Shown here: one piece after another, positions 10,411 to 22,346 of the stretch
Layout: each line of letters begins with the position of its first letter
How positions within the stretch are numbered: position 1 is the stretch's first letter
Notes under the pieces: generated by a model
The model's input: the letters and a program-made list of their open reading frames with translations, nothing else
Told to the model about the DNA's origin: nothing
The model's database searches: none
Position numbers and translations under genes: made by a program
From: Liopterus haemorrhoidalis
Lineage: Eukaryota > Arthropoda > Insecta > Coleoptera > Dytiscidae
Length of the DNA stretch: 64,000 nucleotides
Direction: 5' to 3'
NCBI GenBank assembly: GCA_963971575.1
Contig: OZ020618.1
Coordinates: 34,512,731 to 34,576,730 of the forward strand

Positions 10411-11450
10411 TTGGTATTTACTGTTATCAATCGATAATCATGCATCGAACAACCCCAAAGTTTTTATTTCGCTCTGTCCTATCCCAGTCAAACTTTGTAT
10501 TTCTCGAGATATCTTAGGTGCCCCAATTTTAAAATATTCATCGCATCTAATTAAATTAATACTACTTCCCGTATCAATTAAAGCATGAACAGTCTCACCT
10601 AGTATCGTAATATCCTTATAAGCGACATCTCTGCCTACTTTCTTACTTATTTGCATTGTGGACCGGTTCCTTTCATCCCTCTTTGCAGCCATCGGATTAG
10701 TGCATTTCGCTGCAATGTGACCGTATCTCCTGCAGGCATAGCATTTGGGTCCTTTGTCAATCTCCTTACAATCCTTCTTCCTGTGACCGTAACCTCCACA
10801 GTTGTAGCAGTTACCGGTTCCACTCCTCGTCTTTTCATCCTGCTGTTTACTCAAACTCGTCTTGCTTTCGACTGGCTTCGATTTCCTCTTAATCCGCTCA
10901 TAAGTGATTAGCTTTTCCTTTAACTCAAACAAATTCTTAGCCTCATATAAAATGATCTTATTTACCGCTTCTTCTTCCATAGAAATCCTTTAGCTTTAAT
11001 TTCGGACTTAACAGCTTCCAGGACTTGATTACAGGCATGGAATCCAACCATATTTTTGCCGATTTCTTCAATAATTTTTTAGCACTAACTAGCATTTGCA
11101 ACTCGTTCCAGCCTAACATTTCGCTGTTTTCTTCTATTGCTGCTAGCCATCTATCTACTGTACATACCTTGTCACCATTGAACTGCGATAAACTATCTTC
11201 AACTTCCCTCAGACTCAATTGTTTCCCTATCGTTTCTTGCTCTCGCTTAAAAAGCTCATTTTATTTCTTCAAAATCTCTATTTTACACACCAAAAGCTCT
11301 TTTTCCGAGCATCTAACTCATTTGCGACTGCTTGCTGTTCATTTGTAGCTTCTACTTCAATTTTCAACGTGTTTCGTGGTAAAAAGCTCCTTCGTACAAA
11401 AAGAATATATAATTTGACGCCGCCACTGATTGATCAATGCTATTGACTCA
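10411..11450 (-). pseudogene. Gypsy 1 gag (zinc knuckles) and protease active site
   Basis: Read on the minus strand, a decayed coiled-coil N-terminus near 11,220-11,450 leads into a capsid-like segment (SQFNGDKVCTVDRWLAAIEE, LGWNELQMLVSAKKLL). After a frameshift near 10,970 come two CCHC knuckles (CYNCGGYGHRKKDC and CYACRRYGHIAAKC), then the retropepsin active site ALIDTGSSINLI. The order gag-knuckles-protease is normal for gypsy. A stop separates it from the RT frame near 10,437. Confidence 0.88.
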
Positions 11451-11841
11451 AACCACGTGATCAGCCAGCGCACCATAGACAAGATAGATATGACACTGGT
11501 ATAGTAATTTTTTTACATTAGTACTAGCGCCAGAAACGGCGTGAAGCCTAACTAATTGTATTTTCAATCGATAATGTAGATACTACATATTTCCAATCCG
11601 GCGGCAGTATTTGAAATTTGAAATTAATGCTATTATTCTTAGGTAAATAAAACAAAAGTACATTTTGTAAATACATTTATTTTTTAAACCTTAATTTTAC
11701 ATACATTTTTCTTGCATCTTTAAAATATTTCGATGTATTATCATTTACTCTAAGGTCTTTGCCAATAATTACTTGATTTAATTGTTTTACATAATTAAAT
11801 AGTATAATTTTTATAAAATGCTTTGAAATATTAGTTAATAA

Positions 11842-11871
11842 TTTTTGCAGAATGATCGCATTCTGCAAAAA
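11842..11871. repeat. 30-bp hairpin, 13-bp perfect arms
   Basis: TTTTTGCAGAATG (11,842-11,854) and its exact complement (11,859-11,871) flank a 4-base loop. It sits where exon 3 of the transposase-like gene should continue, after its first bases. Confidence 0.9.
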
Positions 11872-11879
11872 CATGCTCC

Positions 11880-12316
11880 CCTAAAATCAAATTAATTTAT
11901 TAAGACGCCTCACGTAGAGATGTTGTGTCCTTACTATTACGGTACATCTCATAAATTACATTACGTATCCCAACTGTTGTAAAATTGTCTAATTCTACAA
12001 CAGATTTAGTATGTGTTCGATTCTTTTTCGGGCTACTGACAGTTTCATTTCTCGCTTGTTGTACTGCCATTTTATTTACTTTAGAAATACTGACATCTAA
12101 AGCAGCTGAAACTCCCTAAAAAGTTAATTAACAATTATTTGTAGAAATATATTCAAGTGAAAAGACCATAGATATAAACTAAATTTTATATTTACTCACA
12201 TCTCTGACGCATTTCACATCCATTAAAGGTCCACCATTGTCTCGGCTCTGTTTCAAAATAATTAATAAGAGACAAAACCATCCTTTGAGCACGGCTACTA
12301 AGAGCTTTGGGCATTT
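11880..12316 (-). pseudogene. Transposase-like gene, exons 1-2 (copy 1)
   Basis: Exon 1 starts at the ATG at 12,316 (MPKALSSRAQRMVLSLI) and is disrupted near 12,240 relative to copy 2. Exon 2 (about 12,118 down to 11,905) reads GVSAALDVSISKVNKMA, a helix-turn-helix-like segment, followed by SSPKKNRTHTKSVVELDNF and IRNVIYEMYR. The intron has GT/AG ends. The layout (HTH, a DDF-type linker, then a winged segment) resembles IS630/Tc1-mariner-type insect transposases. That is my inference, and no DDE catalytic domain is present. Exon 3 is replaced by unrelated sequence. Confidence 0.55.
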
Positions 12317-12703
12317 TTACATTTAAATTACAAATAAATTTAAAAAGAATAAAATATAACCTCACTGTTAATTTTAAGTACCTAAACGTCAACCTGACGT
12401 CAAAATAACGATTAAACAATCCAATTTAAAACCGACAACACTGTAAAAAATTACCAACACGAAATAAATAAATGTACTAACTGAGTTATGGATTGATGTT
12501 GATTAAAACATATCATAACGTTGGTACTTAAATTAACCAAGTGTGACGTCATCTCACATTTATTGTGAATGGAGTTTAGTTAGCTGTCGCTTGCTTTATC
12601 TAGCGCCACTACAGCGCCACTACCCAATCGATGACAAACTAAAACTGGTGACGTCACGGTAGGATTTATTGCCCATAAGAGTGCCAGGGGTATGCAGCGC
12701 ACC

Positions 12704-13121
12704 TTGCTTCACGCTACGGAACTAAAAATGGCGCGGACACCCGCTATAACCTCAGTTTTAACAGTTTTTTCACTTCTAAAGTTCAATCTACACTTCTAAT
12801 ATGCATCTAAATCCGCTCTAAGTCTTATTTCAGTTCATCTAATTTAACTCATCTAGTTCAGTTCATCAAATTCGCACACATCATTCGACACAAAACGCGT
12901 GTTTTCACTATCACATCTAACTGTATCTGTTCTTTCTAGTTTTAATTCACTTCTAATGTTCACTTCTAACGTTCGTAAAATCACATCTAGTTTACTTCTA
13001 AACAATTCATCTAATTAACGCACTTAGCTTCAAACTTTTTCACCGAAAACATGAACTTATACGCACTTTTTAGAAGTTGGCTCATTTCACATATATCCCG
13101 GTTCTGAGACTCCAAATATTC
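12704..13121 (-). promoter_or_regulatory. Gypsy 1 5' leader with repeated TCTAR motif
   Basis: Between 12,770 and 13,020 the plus strand carries about 13 copies of a short word, cTTCTAA or cATCTAA/G, all in the same orientation and about 15-25 bases apart. The leader lies between the 5' LTR and gag of gypsy 1. In Drosophila gypsy the equivalent leader holds clustered Su(Hw) insulator sites. Whether these motifs bind anything is inference. The putative primer-binding site next to the LTR (13,092-13,118 on the minus strand, TGGAGTCTCAGAACC) is only weakly recognisable. Confidence 0.5.
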
Positions 13122-13226
13122 TGTAGAATGGTAGTGCGAAAAGACACATTAACAATGAAAATAGTTTTAATTAATTTAACACATACAAATAACGAAATTA
13201 GATACATCAAAAACAAAGCGATCGAC
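13122..13226 (-). repeat. 5' LTR of gypsy 1, first part
   Basis: Near-identical to 8497-8602. It is cut at GCGATCGAC (13,218-13,226) by the THAP transposon, and the LTR resumes at 26,335. Confidence 0.9.
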
Positions 13227-13685
13227 CAAGGCTAATAGATTCTAGAGGTTGTCTCACACAGAACACATTATTGTTGTCTCATAGTGCAGCTTATACCTAG
13301 AGAGCGCGGGGTGGTATGCGGCGAGGGTAAGCTATGACGTCAGAGCCAGTCCTAGTAATGCAATAAACGTGTTAGTATTGTAATAGTTGATATTTTTCTT
13401 CAGTTTTGCGTATTTTTGAAGTCTTTTAATAATATTTGAGGATTTATTGTATTGTTAAGCTAATTTTAACGAAATCCAGGTAAGTTTTATTGGAAGTATT
13501 AACAAAATCAGATAGAGAATAGTATTTATTAACAGTTAAATAAATACTAACGTAAACGGTTATCTCAGTGATGTGATAGGTTAATATCAAACATTTTTTT
13601 TTATTTAATGTACTTAATATACTATAAGAAACAATCATAACAATTAAATGTGTAATTGTAATGAAAAACTGTGTTTTCCGATAAA

Positions 13686-14408
13686 ATGCCAGGTACATAT
13701 TGTGCAGTAGCTGTGTGTAATAATAGCCGGCAAAAGGCTAATAAATCAGAAGTTAAGATGATTTTTCATTGTTTCCCTAAAGACAATGAAGTATGCAAGA
13801 TGTGGATTCATAAATGCTATCGAGCAGACAAATTTAATCCACAAACAAGTTATGTGTGCTCGACACATTTTAAGGAAGAAGACTATGAAAGAGATTTACA
13901 AGCTGAACTTTTAAATTTGCCAAAAAAGAAAAGACTGAAGGCCACAGGTAATTTTATTGATATGTTTAGTTCAGAGAATATATATTGTAATAGTTATTAT
14001 TTAAAATTTTAGCTGTACCTTCATTGCATTTAGGCAGAATGAAAGTAAATGTTTCTTCTGATATGGAAGAATCTAGACGAGAGCGTCTAAAAAAAAACAA
14101 AACAAACTAATTGTACAAACAATGCTTCAGACGAAGAGTACTGAAACTGTTTTAAAAGAAAATATTTTAGATATTTTTATTAATGAACCATCCTCATCTT
14201 TACAATTGGAAGAAAAAAGTAGTTACGAAGAATTGTTGGAAAAATTTGATGATTTGTCCAAAAAATATGAAGAATTAAAAACAGAACATGAAAAACTGTT
14301 AGAAAATTATGTGAACAATAATTCAAAATTAAAGTCTTTAAAAAGGAATTAGAAAAAATAAAATCACTAAACCTTGTCGAATCTTCTTCCCGGATAAGAC
14401 TGGAATAA
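13686..14408 (+). pseudogene. THAP-domain DNA-binding protein with coiled coil
   Basis: The ATG at 13,686 starts MPGTYCAVAVCNNSRQ, the usual start of a THAP zinc finger. The C2CH ligands are visible (C-x4-C near residues 6-11, then VCSTHF giving C-x2-H near residues 58-61), as are the conserved Trp (MWIHKC) and Pro (FNPQTS). A 65-bp intron (13,948-14,012, GT/AG) joins to AVPSLHLG, the motif that ends THAP domains. A one-base shift in an A run (14,089-14,097) and another near 14,335 separate the THAP half from a coiled coil (LLEKFDDLSKKYEELKTEHE). A polyadenylation signal (aataaa) lies near 14,446. THAP domains bind DNA in host factors and transposases. Here it sits 360 bp from the TIR and is presumably element-encoded. 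Intact, the protein would be about 210 residues. Confidence 0.88.
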
Positions 14409-14856
14409 TGTATAGCTATAAATAATTTAATAATAAATTTGTAAAATAAAGGTTTTCAGTTATTTTCTACCTTATCTTTGGTTTTACTATAATTTTAAAT
14501 GTGTTTAAATACTGACTGTCATTATCCAGGAATGCCAGTCAAATGCACAGTTACAGTCTGTTCCAAACGGTTAAGCGGAACTAGATTTTGCAATCTATGG
14601 TCTATTTCAAAGTAGAAAAATGCGTGTAAGAAGATAGGAGCTGTTTGTCCTTGCTTCGGATTGGTTTAGATCGTCACCCCTATTACACTGGAAAAATATT
14701 GTTTGTAGTCCAAGTTGACAGATGTTCAGTGTCGTACATTGGAAATATATATTATTTATATTATTTAATTTTTCTCATATATTTTGTTATTATTTACATA
14801 TTTAGACTTTTATTTATGTCCTTGGCGTAGATTTTATGGAGAAAATTCTCCTTGTA

Positions 14857-15262
14857 CAGTCTGTTCCAAACGGTTAAGCGGAACTAGATTTTGCAATCTA
14901 ATTACTTTCATAGTTTAAATCGTGCCTTTCGGCCGTTTTGTTTAAGCTTTGTAAATCATACTTACAATAAACATTTTTGGTTAAGGTTATTGTCATTTTA
15001 AAATGTCATTTTCTTTATATTTTGATTTTTTGTGTCATTATTAATACAAATTTCCCATTTATTTATTTTTTTGTCATTAAAATATATAAAAAAAATATTT
15101 AATTTTGACATAAGTCATTCGTTTCCATGGTTTCATTGTTGGAATTTTAAATTTTGACAACCCAACGTGAAAAATGAAATAACCCAAGCAAGGTCCCTTC
15201 TCGTGACAACCTAAAAGAACTAAATTCCCATTTAGTTCCGCTTAACCGTTTGGAACAGACTG
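14857..15262. mobile_element. MITE family A, copy 2 (406 bp, intact)
   Basis: Complete copy with 31-bp TIRs beginning CAGTCTGTTCCAAACGG, and TA duplication at 14,855-14,856 and 15,263-15,264. It is non-coding and serves as the reference for split copies 1 and 3. Confidence 0.92.
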
Positions 15263-18019
15263 TAATTTGTTTTTACGCAGATATATATTTTTTAGGTTAT
15301 CTGAAATATAAATATTTTTTGACAGTTGACAATTAACAGATCAAGAAAGAGGACTAACGTGAGGCCAAAAGACAGCCCAGCTGATTGTGCCCAAAGAAGA
15401 AGTTATTGATATAATTTTTAGACCTTAATATATACTTATGTTTAATTTTTATTTACAATAATTATTTAAATAATAAACTTTAGCTCTGAAGATATATTGT
15501 TTGCTTTATTGCTTTTAGTACAGGAAATGAAGCATTTTGGCTCGCAATTTTCTCGTCCAGCATGGAATTACGTGAAATTTTCACAGAATGTAGGGAATAG
15601 CCCAAGGATCATTTTCTACATCATGCCGGTGTACGCTAAAACTTTGGGGGTGGTTGCCACCCCATCTCGGGGGTGGAAATTTTTTACTACATTTTAACTA
15701 TAGAAATCGATGGGAAAAGTAATTCTGAGAAAAAAATGTTCTTTACATTTTCTTCGTAAAACTAATATTTTTTGAGTTATTCGCGGTTGAAAGTAACAGT
15801 TTTTCGACGAAAAAATCGATGTTTTTAAAAAGTTTTTGCGAATAACTCGAAAAATATGCATTTTATCAAAAAAACTGTAGAAAGCAAAATTGTAGCTTTT
15901 AAAAAAATAAACAAAATCCTTTTTTTATTATTTTTCTACGACCAATACGAACCGAGATACGGCATGTTAATGGTTAACTTTTTTTCGCCAAATGCATAAT
16001 TTGAAAGATTCAAAGTCAAATAACAGGAAAAATTTGCATTTTTCGAGGAAAACTCATTGAATCTTTTTTAAAGTATTTGATTAGACCTTTCAAACAAAAA
16101 AAAAAGTCTCTAGCATAAAAATTAAGCGACTTATGGTCAAAATAAGGTCGGTACCTACTTTTTTCTACGAAAAAAATCAGTGAAAACAACCCCCTATTTA
16201 CCCCCCTAATTAAAATTGATCCTCACCCTTCTGTGGTTCTCTTCATATATGTATTTTCAGTACACCCAAGAAGTTTGACCAATTTAAAATGCCTAATTTT
16301 AGAAAAATTGGAGTTTAAAGAAAAAACGATTTTTTGCGATTACGTATTTTTCACCCTTTTCTTCAAAATATCTCCGAAATTACTGAAGATACGAAAAAAA
16401 TGATAGAGCACTAAATTGTAGCTTTTTTAATGAATTAAATTTCCCTGTGCATATATTTTCTGTACAGTGAATATTTGGCGAGATATAGCCGTTTAAAACC
16501 TCCATTTACAAGCGAACACCACCTTATTCAAGCCCTTCAAACTCACCCCATTTAAAAACTAAGGGATCTTAAGGAATTAAATTTACATAGTCTTATAGCT
16601 CTTGAAAAGCCCTACAAAATCGTTTTTGAAAAAACTTTCTATCACTAAAAATCAAGGAGCTATGTATGTATAAATGTATGTGAATATGCAGTGTAATTTG
16701 AGATTAATATTTTTTTTTATGTAACTACTTTTTTTTCTATGTAGATCTATTGAAGTACTATATAAAAATTGCAATGTTATTAAGGGTTGAAATATTATGA
16801 TATCATATCCTAAAGCATGAAACAATCATTACTTTACCAATTCAAACAAAATTTTAACCATATTAATGGGTTTTGCAATGTTATTTTATAATTTTTGACA
16901 ATAAGGAGTAGTTTTCACTTCTAAAAATAAACAGTGCCCATGAGCATAATATAATATTTGAAGTAGAGGGTGGGATGAGCCTAATCCCAAATTTTTATGC
17001 AAATCGATGAAAGACGAAATCATTTTTTTTAGGATAAATAATTTTTTTTATATCAAGCTCTAACAAGGGTGGGTTTTTTAGGGTTGAAACATTAGAAATT
17101 GTATTCCAAAGCATGAAACATTCATTATTCAACTAATCCAAACCAAATTTTACCCATCTTAAGGTTTACAATGTTATTTTATAATTTTTGACAATTAGGG
17201 GTAGTTTTCACCCTTAAAAAATAAACAGTGCCCATGAGCATGATAATTTGAAGTAGAGGGTGAGACGAACCTAATTTCAAATTTTGGTGCAAATAGATGC
17301 AAGATGAAATCATTTTTTAAGATAAATACTTTTTTTTACATTAAGCTCCAACAAGAGTTGATTTTTAAGGGTTGAAACATTATGAAATTATATTCTAAAG
17401 CATAAAACGATCCATATTTAGCTAATCCAAACCAAATTTTACCAGAGGCGTACTTAACGGGTGTCGCACCTGGCGCCTGCCAGGGGCCCACGGTGGAGAA
17501 GGGCCCCGCGCTGTTTTTTTTACAATATATAAAACAAAGCATGGGGGCCCCCCATCGTTAAGCGCCAGGGGCCCCGAGAATAATAATAATACTTTATAAT
17601 AATAATAATACTTTATTTAGTATACCAAAGGTTTCACTTCGTCATTACAATATACACATATGTACTATAAAGATGTTAAAATATAAAACTATATAATTAA
17701 AGTACAGTAGGTTTACATATAAAAAAAAATAAATAAATAAAATGTTTAAAAATAATAATAATAATAGTAATATGGACTTAGGTGGCCTCGTTACAGACGT
17801 GAGTATAAATGTGTTGTAATTAAAAACAATAATGATAATAATAATAATAAATTAGGAAAAAATCATAAAATAATTTAAAAAGTCATAAAGTATAATTATA
17901 AAAATATGTTATTGGTTAAAATAATTAAAAAAATAAATAAATAATAAATAAATAAAATAAAAAATAAATAAATATGTAGTTAAAAACAAGTTTAAATGTA
18001 TGATTTGCTAATCTTATTG

Positions 18020-19836
18020 TCACTCAAATTTAAATTTCAGAAATTCGTCAATTGTATAAAAAATATTTTTACTGAGAACTTTTTTTACGTTATTCTTAAA
18101 ACCTGTCTTATTCATCTGTTTTATATTTGGTGGAAGGTGGTTGTACAGTTTAATTGCCATGTATTCTAGGCTGTTCTCGCTTATTTTTAGTTTATGGGAT
18201 GGCATAGGGATGATATTATTTGTTTGTCGTGTCTCATATTTATTAGGATTCGAGTTGAAAAATTCGAATTCCTTTTCTTTTGCATATGTTAAAACATTCA
18301 ATATGTACACGGACGTTAATGTTAAAATATTTAGTTGTTTAAAATGTTCTCGACACGACTCGTTGAACTTCGCAGACACGATTATTCTTATAGCCCTTTT
18401 TTGAATTTTGAAAATGATGTCTTTGTATGAACAATTTCCCCAAAAAATTATACCGTAAGATATAATAGAATGGAAGTGCGCATAGTACACCATGGTCAAA
18501 GCTTGAGCGGAGACTTTTGTTTTCAAGTTTCGAATAAGGTACAGGGATTTATTTAATTTTTTAGAAATATATTCAATATGCGACTTCCAATTGAGTCGAA
18601 AGTCGAGACAGACACCAAGAAATCTAACGTTTTCGTCATATTTAAGTTATAAGCTAAAATTTATATTTTCTGTTTTGGATGTGTTCAAAGTTAGCCTGTT
18701 TATCTGAAACCAGTTTTGAAGCCGATTGTAGTGGTCTTCATTGTCTTGCATTGCAACTGCTATGTCTCGATTGTTGGTGTATATTGTTGTGTCATCCGCG
18801 TACAGGCATATTTTATAATTATTACTTGCTTGTACAATGTCGTTGACATATACGAGAAAAAGCAACGCTGCAATGTTCGAGCCTTGGCCAACTCCATAGG
18901 TGATGGGGAGCGGCTTTGAGAAAATACCATTTCTGAAAACAACTTGTGATCTCTCGCTTAGGTAGGATTGGATTAGCTGAAGGGGTGTACCTCGTACGCC
19001 GTAGTACTCCAGTTTATCCAGAAGGTATTTGTGGGGTACGCAATCAAATGCTTTGCTGAGATCCAGCAGCTTGGCACATACATGTTCCCCTCTCTCAAAT
19101 GCGGATGTTATAAACGCTGTTAATTCGTTTATTGCATTTGAAGTGCTGCGTTTTTTTCTGAATCCAAATTGTTGTTCAGTAAGGCTATTATTTTTTTCTA
19201 GGTAAGACTGTAATTTGTTTTTTATTATGATTTCAATAATTTTTGAGAAAATAGGAACGTGTTATCGCCTTTCTTAAAAATTGGGATAACTTTTACTATT
19301 TTTAAATTTTGGGGAAATTTACCGGACTCAAAACAAGCGTTAGCTAGCCTGGCCAGAGGTTCTACTATAAAAGGAGCACTGACTTTGGCCAAGCGTGTAC
19401 TAATGTCATATATATCTGTGCTACTACTATTGCTTAATGACTGTATGACTTGTGCTATGTCGTGGTGTGTGACCGGGTGTAAATAAAAACTTTTGTCATT
19501 TTTTGACTTTGTGTTTATAATATCAATCGGTTTGATATTTCCATATGGAATTTGGGTGTCCAAGTTGCCTGCGATGTTGGTAAAGTAAGAATTAAGTTCA
19601 TTTGCGTCAAGTGTATTTTTCTCATTAATGTTTATATTTTTGGATTTGTCATTGATAAGTCGCCATATTGATTTAGCTTTATTATCCGAACTGAGTACTT
19701 GGGCGTCGAAATGAGCAATCTTTATTTTGCTAATTTCTGCCCTATATTTATTTCTGTAACTGTAATAGGCTTTTTTAGTTTTGTCATTGTTGTGAGCATT
19801 ATATAGTTCTTTTAATAAAGCTACTGTTTGCCTCAT
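18020..19836 (-). pseudogene. CR1-type reverse transcriptase and C-terminal domain
   Basis: Pieces in three frames. The first holds KAYYSYRNKYRAEISKIK, DELNSYFTNIAG-like wording, ISTRLAKVSAPFIVEPL and KIVKVIPIFKKGD (RT fingers). The middle (about 19,220-18,900) has lost its frame but keeps the invariant sequence of the family on the DNA level. The next holds MLFLVYVNDI and the catalytic LYADDTTIY, followed by LQNWFQINRLTLNTSKTE. The last has LTMVYYAHFHSIISYGIIFWG and IFKIQKRAIRII, typical of the CR1/Jockey thumb region. Frameshifts lie near 19,225, 18,870 and 18,640. Confidence 0.85.
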
Positions 19837-20720
19837 GTTTTGTAACGCGGGATTAAACCATCTGCCATTATTACAATTATTTTTATATTTTTTACAATGG
19901 TTTTTGGTATGTTATTGTTTAAACAGTTTAAAATATTATTTAGAATGTAATTTGATATTTTATTTGGATCTACCCATTGATCAATTATTTGCCAATTAAT
20001 TAATTGTAAATCTAAAAGAAAGTCATTAATAGTTTTATTATTTAATTTTCTCGCAAGTATTGGTTTTTCTATTTTAGCATTTAATTGACAGTCATGCTGG
20101 AAAATAATTGATTTGTGGTCAGACAAATAAAATTCTTTGACATGTGCAGTATAACTATTTATATCTATGTTGGTAAAAATATTATCTATACATGTAGCTG
20201 ATGTGCTAGTTACTCTAGTTGGTTCATTAATACTTCTATGCAAACCATATGACATTACATTTTCAAAAAATTGTGAGTCTTGATTGATTGTTATGAAATC
20301 AATATTAAAATCACCAGCGATAATAATATTAAAATTATTGTCAGCATTTTTGTCCAATAATGGTATTAAGTAGCGCCAGAAGGCGTCTAAATTTCCTGAA
20401 GGGGATCTGTAAACTGTACCAATAATTAAATTAAAATCTGGCATTTTTATGAATGTTGACTCGTGGTGGACTTCAACTGACTGGGTTTTAATTTTCGCAA
20501 TATTTTGAAAAAATGTCCTCACATATATGCAACACCGCCACTCTTGTTGCCTCTACAAAAATAATTTGCTAGACAGAAATTTTCGATCACAAGAGATTGA
20601 ATTTCTGCGTCTATTAGCCAGTGTTCTGTAATACATATAATATTAATTTCGGGTTTTGTTTTTAATACAATTTCTAATTCTCCAACCTTGTTACGGATAC
20701 TTTGAGCGTTAAGATACATA
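19837..20720 (-). pseudogene. CR1-type apurinic-like endonuclease
   Basis: Two frames. The first has YLNAQSIRNKVGELE (catalytic Asn), then ICITEHW (catalytic Glu). The second has GTVYRSPSGN, IIIAGDFNIDF (Asp/Asn) and FYLSDHKSI (Asp/His). Together these cover the catalytic set of the exonuclease-endonuclease-phosphatase fold that nicks target DNA in LINE retrotransposition. One frameshift near 20,520 separates the halves. Confidence 0.88.
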
Positions 20721-20739
20721 ACTTGAGGGGGTGACTTCT

Positions 20740-21640
20740 TTAACCGCCTTTTACTTGGTCCTGGCGATGGCGGAAAAAACGGTTTGTCGGGGTTCTTGTT
20801 GACTGTGGGGTAAGCTTATCCTTATGTATTTCAACTATGGGCAAATCTTCATTGGGATTAGATGTCGTTAGCTCCAGGTTACTTGTCTTTGGGGAGTCTC
20901 CATTTGTTATTTTCTTGCAAATATTTTGTGCAATACGCGACATAAGTTGGAATTTGCCACGTTTGTTTAAGTGAATTCCTTGTTTAGTCATGTCTTCATA
21001 AGTTATCAATACGTTCGGGTCGACAAACAGTACGTTTTTGTAATCCGTACAGACTTGATGTGTGAGTGCATTCTGTGAATACACGTGGTAATTGTAGGCA
21101 TTTAGATGTTGTCTGAAGAACGTGCCGATAAATGTAACATTTGTGTGCTTCAGTTTGTTCAATGTGTTCTCTAGTAATTGAGAACCCATTTGTAAATGGT
21201 TTAAAACATCGTTCGAGCCCGCCATTAATACAACATGATCATTGGTAGTGAAATCTTTGGTGAGTTTATCTATACTATTTGTTACATTTACAAATCTTGC
21301 GTTTGGATAAAATATCGCCGTTACAGTATAATTTTTTTTTGGGTAATTCATTTTTCATAATTTCCGCACAATGTCGACCTTGGCTATCAGCAAGTAGTAG
21401 GCAGCGGGCTGGTGCTTTTGTCTTCCTATCGCTATCTTCCTTAGTAATTGTTGCATGATTTGTTTTTGTTTTTAATGTGACCCGGCCATCTTTGTTTATT
21501 TCTTTGTTATCGCTGACACTTGTGGAGGGGGAATTCAATGTTGATTTCTTTTTATTCTTCTTCTCGCTGTTGACGTGTTTTGATAATCTAATTTCTAGAA
21601 GTTTCATTTTAGTTTCTAACTGTTTCACATAGTTCATCAA
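20740..21640 (-). pseudogene. CR1-type ORF1 with SGNH esterase domain
   Basis: The N-terminal half has a coiled-coil start (YVKQLETKMKLLEIRL) and a basic stretch, then ARCLLLADSQGRHC, the nucleophile block of SGNH hydrolases. After a frameshift near 21,300 come VVLMAGSNDVL (Gly/Asn blocks) and KQGIHLNKRG (His block). An esterase in ORF1 is known for CR1-clade LINEs. The start of ORF1 is lost to 5' truncation. Confidence 0.75.
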
Positions 21641-22346
21641 TTTTAGATAGTTATCTTTTCGTTTTTTTTTAAGTGTAAGTCCGCGTTTTTTTTTTAAGTG
21701 TAAGTCCGCCTCTGAATTTTACCCATATTAATGTTTAAAATGTTATTTTATAATTTTTTACAATTAGGGGTAGTTTTCACCCTTAAAAAACAAAAAGCGT
21801 ACAACGGCACAATGTAGAAAATGAACTAGAGGGTGAAATGAGCCTAATTCCAAATTTTTATTCAAATCGATGCTGGACGAAAAAATTGCGTGGTTTTGTC
21901 ATTTTTTGAGCTTCATTTCCTGTACTATTTGTTTAAACTCTTTTAGCCAAATCTCTCTTTTTATATATAGTACATAATTTTTAAAATTAATATTTTTTTA
22001 ACTTTTTCAAATTTCCCATTAAACTGAATTTATGTCGTACACTTAAGTGTATTATCTGCCTTGTTTATTTCAATATCTTATTAACCTTTTTTATATTTAA
22101 AAAAAATCACTTGCTAACCCAGTTGCTACACCCATGTAACTTATTTTAAATTTCCCGCTATACTGTATTTTATCAGTGTAAATCGTACTCGGTTCGCAGC
22201 GCTATCTACTTTTTTCTACTTTGAAATAGACCATAGTTACTTTCATCGTTTAAGACGTGCCTTTCGGCCGTTTTGTTTATATTTAGATTTTTTGTGTCAT
22301 TCTTAATACAAATTTCCGATTTATTTATTTTTTTGTCATTAAAATA

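Larger units (their letters stand above)
11474..12694 (-). mobile_element. Transposase-like element copy 1 inside gypsy 1
   Basis: A 9-base word CAGCGCACC occurs at 11,466-11,474 and again at 12,695-12,703 and is the likely TSD (8 or 9 bp). The ends start CATA on both strands but otherwise have little inverted similarity. The interior holds the minus-strand exons described separately and shares long near-identical stretches with 52,150-52,880 (plus strand). Confidence 0.6.
17578..21665 (-). mobile_element. CR1-group LINE, minus strand, 5'-truncated
   Basis: Read on the minus strand: ORF1 with esterase motifs (21,640-20,740), endonuclease (20,720-19,960), RT (19,836-18,640) and a C-terminal domain (18,526-18,020), then a 3' UTR of about 400 bp ending in TTA/TAA repeats at 17,578-17,622. 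Several frameshifts and stops make it non-functional. It is 5'-truncated at the hAT right end. Confidence 0.85.
17443..21714. mobile_element. hAT element with CAGAGGCG ends
   Basis: The ends are CAGAGGCGTACTTA and, inverted, CAGAGGCGGACTTA, with an exact 8-bp TSD AATTTTAC at 17,435-17,442 and 21,715-21,722. Almost all of the hAT interior is replaced by an inserted CR1-type LINE. Only the terminal 135 bp (left) and about 50 bp (right) remain. The right end shows a small duplication of the word aagtgtaagtccgc. Confidence 0.88.
15521..21922. mobile_element. TA-flanked non-coding repeat R (about 2.1 kb plus hAT)
   Basis: The inverted ends CAGGAAATGAAGC and complement are flanked by TA (15,519-15,520; 21,923-21,924). 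The interior is non-coding. It has a palindromic block around gggggtggttgccacccc near 15,650 and about three 240-bp internal repeats (16,860-17,050, 17,110-17,320 and 21,730-21,890) sharing aattaggggtagttttcacc and agggtgagatgagcctaat-type words. The hAT element is inserted in it at 17,443. Confidence 0.75.
14599..22233. mobile_element. TA-flanked element B (7.6 kb with insertions)
   Basis: The inverted ends TGGTCTATTTCAAAGTAGAA (14,599) and complement (ending 22,233) are flanked by TA. Joining the flanks rebuilds the interior of MITE A as seen in copy 2. It contains MITE A copy 2 and repeat R. No transposase of its own is visible. Confidence 0.78.

Noticed and set aside
13227..14408. Calling the THAP gene a host THAP transcription factor
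   Set aside because: It lies 459 bp from a TIR inside a TSD-flanked element and carries frameshifts, so element-encoded is more likely.
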